From assembly GCA_937934165.1 (NCBI GenBank), contig CALGZX010000105.1, positions 1 to 33,011 on the forward strand: DNA of 33,011 nucleotides. The letters are read 5' to 3'. The translations under genes and the position numbers were made by a program. Of this stretch, positions 17,232 to 24,587 are shown in pieces. Position 1 is the first letter of the stretch, and each line of letters starts with the position of its first letter. The DNA comes from an uncultured Collinsella sp. GTDB lineage: Bacteria > Actinomycetota > Coriobacteriia > Coriobacteriales > Coriobacteriaceae. Under the pieces are notes generated by a model that had not been told where the DNA came from, did no database searches, and saw only the letters and a list, made by a program, of their open reading frames with translations.

Positions 17232-17669
17232 CTACGCAATTCCCGTGCTGCCGAAGCCGCAAGCCCCGCGCTCGGTTTCGCTTAGTTCGTCCACGGGCAC
17301 TAGATCACACGGCACGTAAGGCATGACCACAAGTTGACAAACGCGCGTGCCGCCGTCCAGCGTCACGGTTTCGTCAGACGCGTTAATCAGGCTTGCGCCA
17401 ATCTCGCCACGGTAGCCGCTATCAATCACGCCCACGCCGTTTGAAAGCGTGATGCCGTACTTGGTAGCAAGCCCGCTGCGCGGGAAAACCAAGCCAACGC
17501 ATCCTTTCGGAATCTCCACCGCAATGCCGGTTCCCACGTTGCAGCGCTGCCCCGGCTCTAGCGTAACATCGCGCCTGATTCTCAAGTCTAGCCCCGCGTC
17601 GCCATCATGCGCATATCGCGGCAACTCAACGCCGTCGGAAATGCGAACTTTCATCTGTCGTCCAATCAT
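17232..17669 (-). CDS. dut: dUTP diphosphatase
   Basis: 145 aa, ATG at 17669 placed 7 bases behind AGGAG. All five trimeric dUTPase motifs are visible: AGLDLRI (about 25-31), PRSGLA (63-68), NGVGVIDSGYRGEI (77-90) with the catalytic Asp, a GTRVCQLVV segment (106-114), and C-terminal RGACGFGSTGIA (134-145). It hydrolyses dUTP to dUMP and pyrophosphate, keeping uracil out of phage DNA. Confidence 0.97.
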   Translation of the reverse strand: MIGRQMKVRISDGVELPRYAHDGDAGLDLRIRRDVTLEPGQRCNVGTGIAVEIPKGCVGLVFPRSGLATKYGITLSNGVGVIDSGYRGEIGASLINASDETVTLDGGTRVCQLVVMPYVPCDLVPVDELSETERGACGFGSTGIA

Positions 17670-17680
17670 GGTTGCTGCTC

Positions 17681-18079
17681 CTAAAACGGTATGTCTCTGT
17701 CATAGACGCTGGCGGCGTCCATGGCTTGCGGCTGCGCGGTTCCCTGCGATTCGCGGCGCGTGTTCATCAACTCCACTTCGTCAACGATGATTTCAACGCG
17801 GCTCCTCTGCTGGCCGTCGCGCTCATAGGTTGACTTGTGAAGGTGCCCGACCAGCGCAAGCTTGGTGCCCTTGCCCAGATACGGTTGCAGGGCTTCGGCT
17901 CGTTTGCCGAACATCGTGCAATCAAACCAATTCGCTTCGTCTTGATAGCTTCCGTCTTGCTGGCGCTTCCGCTCGTTAACGGCCACCGAGAACGTGACCA
18001 CGGCAAGCCCGGTGCCGGTATAGCGAAGTTCGGCGGCCTTTCCGAGGTTGCCGGATATGGTGCAGGTGTTAAGGCTCAT
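17681..18079 (-). CDS. ssb: Single-stranded DNA-binding protein
   Basis: 132 aa, ATG at 18079 overlapping the mIHF-like stop. N-terminal OB fold: SLNTCTISGNLGKAAELRYTG, then VAVNERKRQQDGSYQDEANWFDCTMFGKRAEALQPYLGKG, then LVGHLHKSTYERDGQQRSRVEI. The C-terminal tip is DRDIPF, the standard SSB protein-interaction tail. It protects single strands in replication and recombination. Confidence 0.96.
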   Translation of the reverse strand: MSLNTCTISGNLGKAAELRYTGTGLAVVTFSVAVNERKRQQDGSYQDEANWFDCTMFGKRAEALQPYLGKGTKLALVGHLHKSTYERDGQQRSRVEIIVDEVELMNTRRESQGTAQPQAMDAASVYDRDIPF

Positions 18080-18396
18080 TTTTCACCGTCCAGCTTCGCA
18101 ATGAGCGATTGGGCTTGCTTCACGCCAAGCCCGCCAACGCGCCGGCTCTCTGCTATATGCAGTTCGCGCATGAGTTCCTGCGTCTTGCGGAAACCGTACC
18201 CCGGCATGGCGCTGATCATCTGTTTCACGCGCATTCCAGATGCCGCCTTGTCTCCGCGCTCTGCCAAGTCTATTAGGTCGCACACGTCAAGCACGCCGAC
18301 TGCAAGCTGTCTGCGCAATTCGGCGCGTTCCTTGCGCAGCTTCATTGCCTTTTCAAGATTTGCTTTCCTTTGCTCTGCCGTCATTTCGGGAATCAT
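18076..18396 (-). CDS. mIHF-like integration host factor (actinobacterial type)
   Basis: 106 aa from ATG at 18396. The N-terminus is a charged helix (AEQRKANLEKAMKLRKERAELRRQL); the remainder matches the helix-two-turn-helix core of actinobacterial mIHF: MISAMPGYGFRKTQELMRELHIAESRRVGGLGVKQAQSLIAKL. Host mIHF bends DNA and is needed for mycobacteriophage L5 integration. This phage carries its own copy next to a tyrosine integrase, which suggests a role in recombination or DNA architecture. It also argues for an actinobacterial host. Confidence 0.85.
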   Translation of the reverse strand: MIPEMTAEQRKANLEKAMKLRKERAELRRQLAVGVLDVCDLIDLAERGDKAASGMRVKQMISAMPGYGFRKTQELMRELHIAESRRVGGLGVKQAQSLIAKLDGEK

Positions 18397-18546
18397 CGTT
18401 TAACCCCTTTTCTTTACGTGTGTCTGATAATTACTTCTTATCAGTCACTAGCTGTTTCATCGGTTCGTGTTTTTGGTTGCGCACCTGCACGTTTAAGGTG
18501 GTGCGCGGTGTGCCCTCAAAATGTGCCATTGCAACTTCATTGCAAC
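18397..18546. other. Intergenic region beside the tyrosine integrase, possible attP/arm sites
   Basis: 140 bases between integrase and mIHF-like genes, the longest gap in this block and AT-richer than its flanks. It holds a 7-bp hairpin CTGATAA / TTATCAG (18424-18444) and a direct repeat ATTGCAAC at 18528-18535 and 18539-18546 with 11-bp phasing, the second copy overlapping the integrase stop. Such repeats next to int can be integrase arm or core sites. This is a location-based suggestion only. Confidence 0.35.
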
Positions 18547-19739
18547 ACCTCTTCAAGTGATGCCGTGGCTTCTGCTGCCGCTTGCTCAAAGACGCTTGCG
18601 GCGTATGCATCGCGCCCCGGCAGGACATGCGCATAGATACGAAGCGTTGTTGCTTCGTCGGCGTGCCCTAGTCGCTCTGAAACCGTTTTCAGATCTACGC
18701 CGTGGGTCAGAAGCCACGTTGCGTGCGTGTGGCGCAAGTCATGGAAAACGAAGCCCGTAGGCATTTCCACCTTTCCCGCAAAGTTGGTGAAAGCGCGTGA
18801 AACACTGTTAGGCCGCAAATAGCTTCCATCAACCGTGATAATCGGCGCATTGCTCGGTAGATCGCCGCAAAACCGCTTGCGAAGTTCCAGAAACGCATCA
18901 ATGGTGGCAATGTCGCTATCCGTGATGCCGATATTGCGGCACTTGCGGCCTTTGGTAACGTCGCGCCTGTATGGCTTCATTCCCGGTTCTTCAATGACCG
19001 TACCGCCAACGTGGATATACTTTGCAGCCCTGAAAACCTCGCCCGGTCTGACGGCGCATATCTCGCCAACTCTCATGCCGGTTCTAAGTGACAGCCAAGC
19101 GGCGAATGCGTTAAGCGCCTTGCGCCATGTTCGCTTGTTCAAAACCTCTGGTTTTAGTAGTGGTTTTAACTGCACGTCCAGTTTGCGGAAATCGCCGACA
19201 TTGAGCGCTTGGGCTTCGTGCTGCTCTAGCACGGGCTTGTCAACGTCATACATCGGGTTTACGTCGCATATCCCAGCTTTAACAAAAAACTTGTAAGCAC
19301 CGCGTATGAAATCATGGACGTTGCGCACGGTGTTGCGCGACAAGCCTTGCCCGCGCTTCTCCTTCGGCAGCAACAAACGATCTTCAAAGTTGTTGAAGTC
19401 AAGCACGCGCATGTCTCGTGCGTTAGCAGTCGGCAGGAACTTGCGAACATAGCCGGTGAAGGTCTTATAGCTTCGTATGCTGTTCGGGCTTGCACCCTTG
19501 CGGCGGCGCATGGCTATGTAATCGTCCAGAAGGTCGGCAAGCAAGGCGCTTCGCACGCGTCCGTCAGCGGTCAGGTTCTCAGCCCAGATATTCGCCAATT
19601 CCTGCGCTTCATCCTCGGTCTTGGCCGTCGGAAACTCCTTATAGGGCTGAATCTTCTTACCGGCGGGCGTTTGCCCCAGATATGGGCGCGTGTACCAGAC
19701 TTCACGCGCCTTGCTCCATTTGACCTTGCAAGCTGTCAT
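18537..19739 (-). CDS. int: Tyrosine recombinase / phage integrase
   Basis: 400 aa, ATG at 19739. N-terminal arm-binding part (1-60), a SAM-like core-binding domain (65-165), and catalytic domain 180-400 with R223 (TGMRVGEI), HDLRH at 333-337, GH at 358-359 and nucleophile Y369 (LRIYAHVL). All catalytic residues are present, so it is likely active. It is transcribed with the early genes rather than with the repressor, and the phage has a second, serine-type integrase at 26524. Its role could be integration, excision, or resolution of genome multimers. Confidence 0.95.
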   Translation of the reverse strand: MTACKVKWSKAREVWYTRPYLGQTPAGKKIQPYKEFPTAKTEDEAQELANIWAENLTADGRVRSALLADLLDDYIAMRRRKGASPNSIRSYKTFTGYVRKFLPTANARDMRVLDFNNFEDRLLLPKEKRGQGLSRNTVRNVHDFIRGAYKFFVKAGICDVNPMYDVDKPVLEQHEAQALNVGDFRKLDVQLKPLLKPEVLNKRTWRKALNAFAAWLSLRTGMRVGEICAVRPGEVFRAAKYIHVGGTVIEEPGMKPYRRDVTKGRKCRNIGITDSDIATIDAFLELRKRFCGDLPSNAPIITVDGSYLRPNSVSRAFTNFAGKVEMPTGFVFHDLRHTHATWLLTHGVDLKTVSERLGHADEATTLRIYAHVLPGRDAYAASVFEQAAAEATASLEEVLQ

Positions 19740-19741
19740 GG

Positions 19742-20455
19742 CTATGCACCCGCAATTTCTGACAGCGGCTTGCTCTTCATGGTTCCCAAGCGGCTTTCAA
19801 GCGCAAGTAACTGTTGCCAATAGCGCGGCAAGTGATCGTGAATAGCCCGCAACTCGCGTTGGTTCTTGTTGCGGCAGCACCAACATGAAACACGGTCTAG
19901 CACGTCATATAGGCAAACGCCGTCTTGCTCCCATGTGGCACCGTATGCCTTGCAGTAGGCTAGGCAATCCGCTTCGGTATAGCCCCAATCTGCAAGCGGA
20001 AAGCGCTTATAGGGCTTGTGCTGCTTGGCAAAGCGCTTTTCTTCATCGGCAGCAATTCCAACGTAGACAATGGCGTTTTTAGCTTCTGCGTATCTGTCTA
20101 ACGCGGCTGTTTTCTCGGTTGTACCCCACCGGCACGCGCCGCCGCACCACCCATAGCCGTACTTGTGTATTTTGCCTGTCTCGCGTGACTTGACCGGATG
20201 AACGAACATTTTATGCAAGAACGGTTCTTTGGGCTTCAATTCTGTGTACTCAATGCCCATTGCAGCAAGCAGCGGCAAGATACGGTCACGTTCGTTGTAG
20301 ATCGCGTCAAACTCCATGCCGGTATCGAAGAAAACCACTTCGTTTAGCGCTGGTTCGTCCTTTTCGTCTAGCAGCAAGTGAAGCATCGCCAAGCTGTCTT
20401 TGCCCCATGACACCGACGCTATAAACCATTGGTTTTTGTCTTGGTTTTCCATCAT
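19742..20455 (-). CDS. PAPS-reductase/ATP-pyrophosphatase (PP-loop) family protein
   Basis: 237 aa, start ATG at 20455 (a second ATG follows directly). The PP-loop SWGKDSLAML (about 15-24) binds the ATP/adenylyl phosphate. Then FFDTGMEFD (about 42-50), and a Cys-rich C-terminal part (YGWCGGACRWGTT, then RVSCWCCRNKN) that may hold a metal cluster. Phages carry such proteins widely; proposed roles include DNA modification and sulfur chemistry, none proven here. The stop comes 3 bases before the integrase gene, suggesting one transcript. Confidence 0.85.
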   Translation of the reverse strand: MMENQDKNQWFIASVSWGKDSLAMLHLLLDEKDEPALNEVVFFDTGMEFDAIYNERDRILPLLAAMGIEYTELKPKEPFLHKMFVHPVKSRETGKIHKYGYGWCGGACRWGTTEKTAALDRYAEAKNAIVYVGIAADEEKRFAKQHKPYKRFPLADWGYTEADCLAYCKAYGATWEQDGVCLYDVLDRVSCWCCRNKNQRELRAIHDHLPRYWQQLLALESRLGTMKSKPLSEIAGA

Positions 20456-20458
20456 GTT

Positions 20459-21172
20459 TTATGCCCCCATCAAAGCCGGGGCATCTGTCACGTACTCGGT
20501 TTCAGGCTCTTCAAAGCGGTGTGACCTCACGGCTTCTTTGCCGTCTTGGTAGCCTTGCATTTCAGCGTTTTGCGCATCCCACCCACAACCAAGCTTCAAC
20601 GTGGTGTCTGCGCATTTAAGGTCGCTATATTCGGCTTCGTATCGCTCATTGACCTTTGGCGGTACCACGATCATTAGCGCTTCGGTCTGCTTTACAAGTT
20701 CCGACTCAATACCGGCAACGAAACCAGACACATAGGCGTTATAAGTGCCGCAATCCGCGCCGTTTGAGTGCCGACGCGCAAGGCGGTTGCCAATCTTGTA
20801 TAAGGTATTGAAGGTCATTGCCGCTGCCGTGGCATCTGTCTTGTAGCCGTAGAAGGTTATAAGATGGTCGTTTTGCCATTTGGTCTTATGCCAAGCACGC
20901 TTTGTTGTTTCAAGGTATTTGCAACGGAATGCGGGCGCTATGACGCGTGCAAGGTGCCAACGCCACCGGCGCGGCGCATGGTTTGTGTAAACCTCTTCAA
21001 TGGGTTCTTCGGTTACGGCGTGAATCTCCCATTGCTCAACATCGTATTGAACAATCAGACGTTGAGCCGCAAGCGCTGCCGCCGCTGCTTCATGCTCGGT
21101 AGCGCCCCTATCCTCTGCCGCCGCCATAAGCTTTTTGATGCGCTCGATGATCTTTTCACGGTCGTTACTCAT
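20459..21172 (-). CDS. DUF2786-domain protein
   Basis: 237 aa from ATG at 21172, overlapping the DUF3310 stop; the longer frame adds codons inside that gene. The N-terminus REKIIERIKKLMAAAEDRGATEHEAAAAALAAQRLIVQYDV is the DUF2786 signature. The next part (RRWRWHLARVIAPAFRCK...FYGYKTDATAAAMTF) matches the DUF7168-type half often fused to it in phages. The function is unknown. Confidence 0.85.
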   Translation of the reverse strand: MSNDREKIIERIKKLMAAAEDRGATEHEAAAAALAAQRLIVQYDVEQWEIHAVTEEPIEEVYTNHAPRRWRWHLARVIAPAFRCKYLETTKRAWHKTKWQNDHLITFYGYKTDATAAAMTFNTLYKIGNRLARRHSNGADCGTYNAYVSGFVAGIESELVKQTEALMIVVPPKVNERYEAEYSDLKCADTTLKLGCGWDAQNAEMQGYQDGKEAVRSHRFEEPETEYVTDAPALMGA

Positions 21173-21428
21173 GGTTAAAACCTCTGGTTTCCGTGGTGGT
21201 TTTCGGTTCGATTTCCTCAATCAGAAAATCAATGCACTGCTTGCATTTCTCCAAGTCCTGCTTGCCGTTCTTGTAGCGCCAGCGCCATAGGTACTTGAAT
21301 GCGCAGCCCCACCAGTAGAACGCCATTGCTGTCAAGCCGTTAGCGCCGCCAAACGCGGCTTTCATGGCTTCTTTGCACTCGATGCCGCCGCCTGTGTAGT
21401 GGGAAGGGTGGGAAACGGGATTGCTCAT
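21165..21428 (-). CDS. DUF3310 protein
   Basis: 87 aa, ATG at 21428 overlapping the preceding stop (ATGA). It has the family pattern PSHYTGGGIECKEAM (about 8-22) and AFKYLWRWRYKNGKQDLEKCKQCIDFL (about 43-69). The family is common in phage replication/metabolism blocks and has been called a SaV-like or nucleotide kinase type, but the biochemical role is not settled. Its 3' end contains one of the paired TGGTTT motifs. Confidence 0.9.
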   Translation of the reverse strand: MSNPVSHPSHYTGGGIECKEAMKAAFGGANGLTAMAFYWWGCAFKYLWRWRYKNGKQDLEKCKQCIDFLIEEIEPKTTTETRGFNHE

Positions 21429-21793
21429 AGCTGCACCCCCAAAGCATCAAGGCGTTTTCTGTAACGCTCTAGGTCTTGCGGCAATTCCAAGCACCAGTTT
21501 TTGTTTAGTACGCCGTCCATCCATTCGTATAGATCGCGCGTGATTTGCTCCACGCTGTCGCTTGGGTAGTTTTGTTCTGCATTGGAAGTGCTAAACATGC
21601 GGTCATATTCGTTGCCGTCTGGCACGGGTATTTCGTAAGCACACACGCATTCGCGTTCATTGATGCACTGACACGGCATCAGGTCATCAAGGCCGCACCC
21701 GCATTCTCCTTCGGCGTTGCAAAGCCCGTCATAGTGGTTTTCACGCAACCACTGCGCCACGATCTCGCGCACGTTGGTGCCGTCTTTGCTCAT
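21425..21793 (-). CDS. Cys-rich hypothetical protein
   Basis: 122 aa from ATG at 21793 behind GGAGGCGCG; the longer frame is rejected because this ribosome site is strong. The N-terminal half holds a Cys cluster (GLCNAEGECGCGLDDLMPC, then CINERECVCAYEI) that should bind zinc or another metal. Similar short Cys-rich phage proteins are known, without function. A helical acidic C-terminal half follows. Confidence 0.75.
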   Translation of the reverse strand: MSKDGTNVREIVAQWLRENHYDGLCNAEGECGCGLDDLMPCQCINERECVCAYEIPVPDGNEYDRMFSTSNAEQNYPSDSVEQITRDLYEWMDGVLNKNWCLELPQDLERYRKRLDALGVQL

Positions 21794-21879
21794 TCTCGCG
21801 CCTCCCATTGCTCGAACTCCTTTCGTAAGTCCTCTAGATTTCGCCGCATTGGCGGTTCTCGTGGCCGCTGTGACCGTTT
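21794..21879. other. Short gap, nothing recognised
   Basis: 86 bases between the HNH gene and the Cys-rich gene. It holds the GGAGG of the latter. I see no gene, and no clear hairpin beyond that. Confidence 0.4.
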
Positions 21880-22194
21880 CTAGGTGTTTCGTGGGCGTCT
21901 TGTAGCCCTTTTGCCTTTTTCGGCGTTTGTGCGCCGTCTGCGCGTCTCTGCGTGGTGCGGCGCGTCGTAGCGAAGGTGGCACGGTGCGCACATTGCCATG
22001 AGGTTTTCGGGGCGGCAGTCCTCGGGCGCGTGGTTCAGGTGCGCCACGGTCAGCGTGCGCCGGTGCGTGTCGAACGGCTCACCCGGCTTGCGGCACTGCT
22101 TGCCGCACTTCTGGCACTTCCAGCCCGCCGCATCCTTCACCGCCGTTGCAACGGCTTTCCAGTTCGCCGGGTAGCGGTGTTTCTCCATCGGCAT
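21880..22194 (-). CDS. HNH endonuclease (early region)
   Basis: 104 aa from ATG at 22194. HNH signature: WKCQKCGKQCRK (about 25-36), LTVAHLNHAPEDCRPENLMAMCAPCHLRYD (about 49-78), with paired CxxC knuckles, the AHLNH histidines, the N of PENL, and the final H. A basic tail ends the protein. It may be a homing-type or replication-associated nuclease and differs from the packaging HNH at 16336. Confidence 0.88.
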   Translation of the reverse strand: MPMEKHRYPANWKAVATAVKDAAGWKCQKCGKQCRKPGEPFDTHRRTLTVAHLNHAPEDCRPENLMAMCAPCHLRYDAPHHAETRRRRTNAEKGKRATRRPRNT

Positions 22195-22394
22195 AGCGCA
22201 CGCCTAACAAGCCGGTGCGAATACGCCAGACGATGCGGGCGCGGGTTCGCGCGGTCGTGGCGTGCGTACTCGATGCAAAGGAAACCTTCAAGCGCTCGAA
22301 TATCGTTAGGCGAAATGTCGCGGTAGGTCAGATTCGCGCCCAGAATGTCGCGCACTTGATTGCGCGTGAAGGTGCTAGCCGATAAGGTCATCAT
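22137..22394 (-). CDS. Hypothetical early protein
   Basis: 85 aa, ATG pair at 22394/22391 overlapping the zinc-ribbon gene stop. The first 50 residues look genuine (TFTRNQVRDILGANLTYRDISPNDIRALEGFLCIEYARHD). The Arg-rich end overlaps the HNH start by 58 bases in another frame. No domain recognised. Confidence 0.55.
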   Translation of the reverse strand: MMTLSASTFTRNQVRDILGANLTYRDISPNDIRALEGFLCIEYARHDRANPRPHRLAYSHRLVRRALCRWRNTATRRTGKPLQRR

Positions 22395-22596
22395 TAGCCC
22401 CCTTCGCGTGCTTGCCGTGTGAGCGCTTGCGGATAGAGCCAAGCAAGCCATCTTCGGGGGTCTGCTTGTCCTTCCATGAAAGCCCCCTGCACTTCCAGCA
22501 GGGCGCACCGTCGGCGTTGTACCAATCAAGCGGGCGTTGCTTGCCGCACTTCGGGCAAGCCTTGGTTTTAACGTGTGGTTCGTAGTGAACTGGCAT
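22375..22596 (-). CDS. Zinc-ribbon-like small protein
   Basis: 73 aa from ATG at 22596 behind GGAG. The longer frame to 22902 reads through the repeat region and looks non-coding. C-x2-C (ACPKCGKQ, about 14-17) and C-x2-C (PCWKCRG, about 33-36) form a probable zinc ribbon. A basic tail follows. A DNA- or RNA-binding role is likely but untested. Confidence 0.75.
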   Translation of the reverse strand: MPVHYEPHVKTKACPKCGKQRPLDWYNADGAPCWKCRGLSWKDKQTPEDGLLGSIRKRSHGKHAKGANDDLIG

Positions 22597-22907
22597 GGCT
22601 AAAAACTCCAATCTTTGCCGAATGTGTAAAACTTTGTGGATAACGCGGGGAAAACTCGAAAGTGAGTTCTGAAAGCCGCATGAAAAGAATGAGCGCCAAG
22701 AAAGAAGAACCAAGAAAGAAGACCTTGCTTGTAGATCAACGCAACAAGAAGGGTGGTGGTTTTTTGGGTTGGGTCTAAAGACCCAAAAAACCACCCTTAT
22801 TGTTTTGTATTGTTTTGTATATTGGTTAGCCCACCCATTACCGAACGGGTTAGCCATCGGTTTAAGCGGTGGTTTTTTCTCGGTGTCTTTCAAGGTGAAC
22901 ATTTCAT
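22597..22907. other. Repeat-rich non-coding region, candidate replication origin
   Basis: 311 bases after the DUF4373 replication gene, AT-rich in a GC-rich phage. It contains a 14-bp tandem repeat CCAAGAAAGAAGA(A) (22696-22723), a long inverted repeat (22749-22798), a tandem TGTTTTGTAT pair (22801-22820), two GGTTAGCC copies (22824-22831 and 22848-22855), and one paired TGGTTT-like motif (22858). Repeats, an easily melted tract and an adjacent initiator-like gene are the usual marks of an origin. Experimental proof is lacking. Confidence 0.5.
22749..22798. repeat. Large inverted repeat in the putative origin
   Basis: Arms AAGGGTGG + TTTTTTGGG (22749-22768, with a 3-base bulge) and CCCAAAAAA + CCACCCTT (22782-22798) pair over 17 bp around a loop of about 13 bases. 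It is followed by the TGTTTTGTAT tandem pair. It could act as a cruciform or as a terminator for the initiator transcript. Confidence 0.75.
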
Positions 22908-23342
22908 CTATTCACCTGCTCTTTTGGCGTTCTTCTTAGGTCTGCCGCCCTTGCGCCCGTTGTAGCGCTGCTTGCCGAAATACTCCGCGTTTTGGTGCAT
23001 TCGCGTGTTCTCCAAGCATCCGTTTTCATTGGTTTGCAAAAGCCCGATTGAAAGCAAACCATCTATAAAAGCGGTGGTTTGCTCGATGGTTATAAGCTCG
23101 TTGAATTGCCCCGAATCGAAGCCCAGCACTTGACCCAAGATCAACTTATCTTCATCGGTGGTGAAGGGCACTTCATGTCCTTTGATGCTTGCCAAGTGTT
23201 CGCATATGCGCCACCAGCGCCCGTACCCGTCCCAACCGTGGCGCAATATAAGGCGCTGGCACTTTATGTCACTGGCAGCGTTTGAATCGTGTGGGAAATA
23301 GGCCATAGAACCCGCCGCAAGGTCTTCAACGGTGTTAGGCAT
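22908..23342 (-). CDS. DUF4373 (Lin1244/Lin1753 N-terminal-like) replication protein
   Basis: 144 aa, ATG at 23342 overlapping the upstream stop. The N-terminus AYFPHDSNAASDIKCQRLILRHGWDGYGRWWRICEHLA (about 14-51) is the family's diagnostic winged-helix segment. The C-terminus is a basic GRKGGRPKKNAKR tail. These proteins act as phage or plasmid replication initiators or loaders. It lies directly before a repeat-rich gap. No helicase or primase gene was found in the window, so host enzymes must be used. Confidence 0.88.
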   Translation of the reverse strand: MPNTVEDLAAGSMAYFPHDSNAASDIKCQRLILRHGWDGYGRWWRICEHLASIKGHEVPFTTDEDKLILGQVLGFDSGQFNELITIEQTTAFIDGLLSIGLLQTNENGCLENTRMHQNAEYFGKQRYNGRKGGRPKKNAKRAGE

Positions 23343-23631
23343 CTGCTTTCCCTTCCGCTTTCATGTGGTCGCGAAGGTAGAGCGTTGCGGCATCACGCAG
23401 GACGCCAATGAAGATTTCGCGCGTGCCCTCTTTCGCTAACCCCTTAACGTCTTCCAAAATCGCCGCGCCGCACATGATGCCGGCCAAGATGCACGCACGC
23501 GCCGTTTTAGGCTCCAATTCCAGTTCCTCGCCCGTCTCGGCGTTGCAAAGCATGATTTCGTAGTCGTGCTGCAACGCCATCGCGTAGACGCGCATGATCG
23601 TTTCCTGCGCGGCCTTGCATTGCTTGTTCAT
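23335..23631 (-). CDS. Hypothetical early protein
   Basis: 98 aa from ATG at 23631, overlapping the previous stop (ATGA) and preceded by AAGGACGAAGAG. It is mostly helical (AAQETIMRVYAMALQHDYEIMLCNAETGEEL), then an alanine-rich hydrophobic stretch (ACILAGIMCGAAIL) and a charged end. No family recognised. The overlap with both neighbours indicates one operon. Confidence 0.75.
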   Translation of the reverse strand: MNKQCKAAQETIMRVYAMALQHDYEIMLCNAETGEELELEPKTARACILAGIMCGAAILEDVKGLAKEGTREIFIGVLRDAATLYLRDHMKAEGKADA

Positions 23632-24026
23632 TTCTCTTCGTCCTTTCTGTCGAACATCGATTTGCGAACCTCGATGCGCAAATCCGGGTGCATGTCCAGC
23701 AGCCACCGCGCCAGCAGCGGCGTAACCGTGTTGTTGATGCTGTAGCGGTGTTCTGCGCCGTACTGATCTGTGTAGGGCACCGGCACGAGCCTGTATGCGC
23801 TCTCATAGCGGGTTCGCTCGATTAGGTACTTGGTCGAAACCCGCAATCCGCGCCTGTGGATGGCTAGCGCCGTCAACTCGATTTCATGCGCCGCCTTGGG
23901 GTTGACCCGCAACCACTCGTTGAACAACTCGCGGTAGCTTTCGGCCTTGAGCGGAACCGGGAAGCAGAACGCCCTTTCTTGCGCCATCACGGCCTCGATT
24001 GGCTGCGTGTAGTCGTCGGTGTTCAT
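23628..24026 (-). CDS. Hypothetical early protein
   Basis: 132 aa, ATG at 24026 overlapping the preceding stop. Mixed helical protein (ESYRELFNEWLRVNPKAAHEIELTALAIHRRGLRVSTKYLIERTRYE...). Fairly conserved-looking, with a pattern of an all-alpha DNA-associated phage protein, but not recognised. It sits upstream of the DUF4373 gene in the same coupled operon. Confidence 0.78.
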   Translation of the reverse strand: MNTDDYTQPIEAVMAQERAFCFPVPLKAESYRELFNEWLRVNPKAAHEIELTALAIHRRGLRVSTKYLIERTRYESAYRLVPVPYTDQYGAEHRYSINNTVTPLLARWLLDMHPDLRIEVRKSMFDRKDEEK

Positions 24027-24199
24027 ATCTCACCGCGACTTTCCAGCCGGTTCAGAAGCGCCGCAAAGGCCGCTTCGGCTTCCTCTCGCGGCGCATTCCA
24101 GCGCACCGGCAGAGGGTGCCGCACGCGCACGCCGCCGCCCTTGTCTATGCACGCCATCCAGAATCCGCGCCTGTCGCGCTCGAACGTGGCTTTAGGCAT
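24023..24199 (-). CDS. Small hypothetical protein
   Basis: 58 aa, ATG at 24199 overlapping the preceding stop (ATGCCTAA) and its TGA at 24023 overlapping the next ATG. It reads MPKATFERDRRGFWMACIDKG... with a C-terminal helix rich in Ala/Glu (PREEAEAAFAALLNRLES). It is below the usual ORF length cut-off, but the perfect coupling on both sides supports it. The start of the sequence, with its beta-hairpin-like FWMACIDKGGGV, resembles small phage proteins of unknown function. Confidence 0.7.
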   Translation of the reverse strand: MPKATFERDRRGFWMACIDKGGGVRVRHPLPVRWNAPREEAEAAFAALLNRLESRGEI

Positions 24200-24587
24200 G
24201 GCGCTTCACCAGCCATGCAATCACGGCGGCGTCGGCGGCGAAGCAAAGCGCCGTGGCTCCAAGGCCGCACACGTCGCCGATCCATATTTGGAAGGTGGCG
24301 ACGGCCATGGGCAAAACGCCGGACATGGCAAGCGCAAGAAGTGCGCATACCGCGATTCGCTGCCAAAGACGCGGCCAACGCGCTATAATCTCCTCGTCAA
24401 ATTGCGTGGTGCGATTTTGACGCGCAACCGCGCGGGTTCCAGCCGTGCGGTTGCATCTTCTTTGGGACGGCGTCGCAAAGCGGTCGCCAGGCTTCGGAAG
24501 AACGCCCGCTGCGTCGCGTCCAGCTTGCCGCCGAATCGCCATATAACCATTGTTGAAACCGATGGTTTTAGCGGTGGTTTTCGTCAT
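24192..24587 (-). CDS. Small membrane protein
   Basis: 131 aa from ATG at 24587, overlapping the upstream stop by 20 bases. The first 75 residues are basic and soluble. Then come two hydrophobic segments (IAVCALLALAMSGVLPMAVA, about 78-97, and GLGATALCFAADAAVIAWLV, about 108-127), so probably a two-pass inner membrane protein with short basic end (KRHA). A superinfection or lysogenic-conversion role is possible, without evidence. Its first codons contain a paired TGGTTT motif. Confidence 0.7.
   Translation of the reverse strand: MTKTTAKTIGFNNGYMAIRRQAGRDAAGVLPKPGDRFATPSQRRCNRTAGTRAVARQNRTTQFDEEIIARWPRLWQRIAVCALLALAMSGVLPMAVATFQIWIGDVCGLGATALCFAADAAVIAWLVKRHA

Noticed and set aside
22597..22902. 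N-terminal extension of the zinc-ribbon gene
   Set aside because: Translates the repeat and hairpin region and reads unlike protein; the ATG at 22596 has a proper ribosome site.
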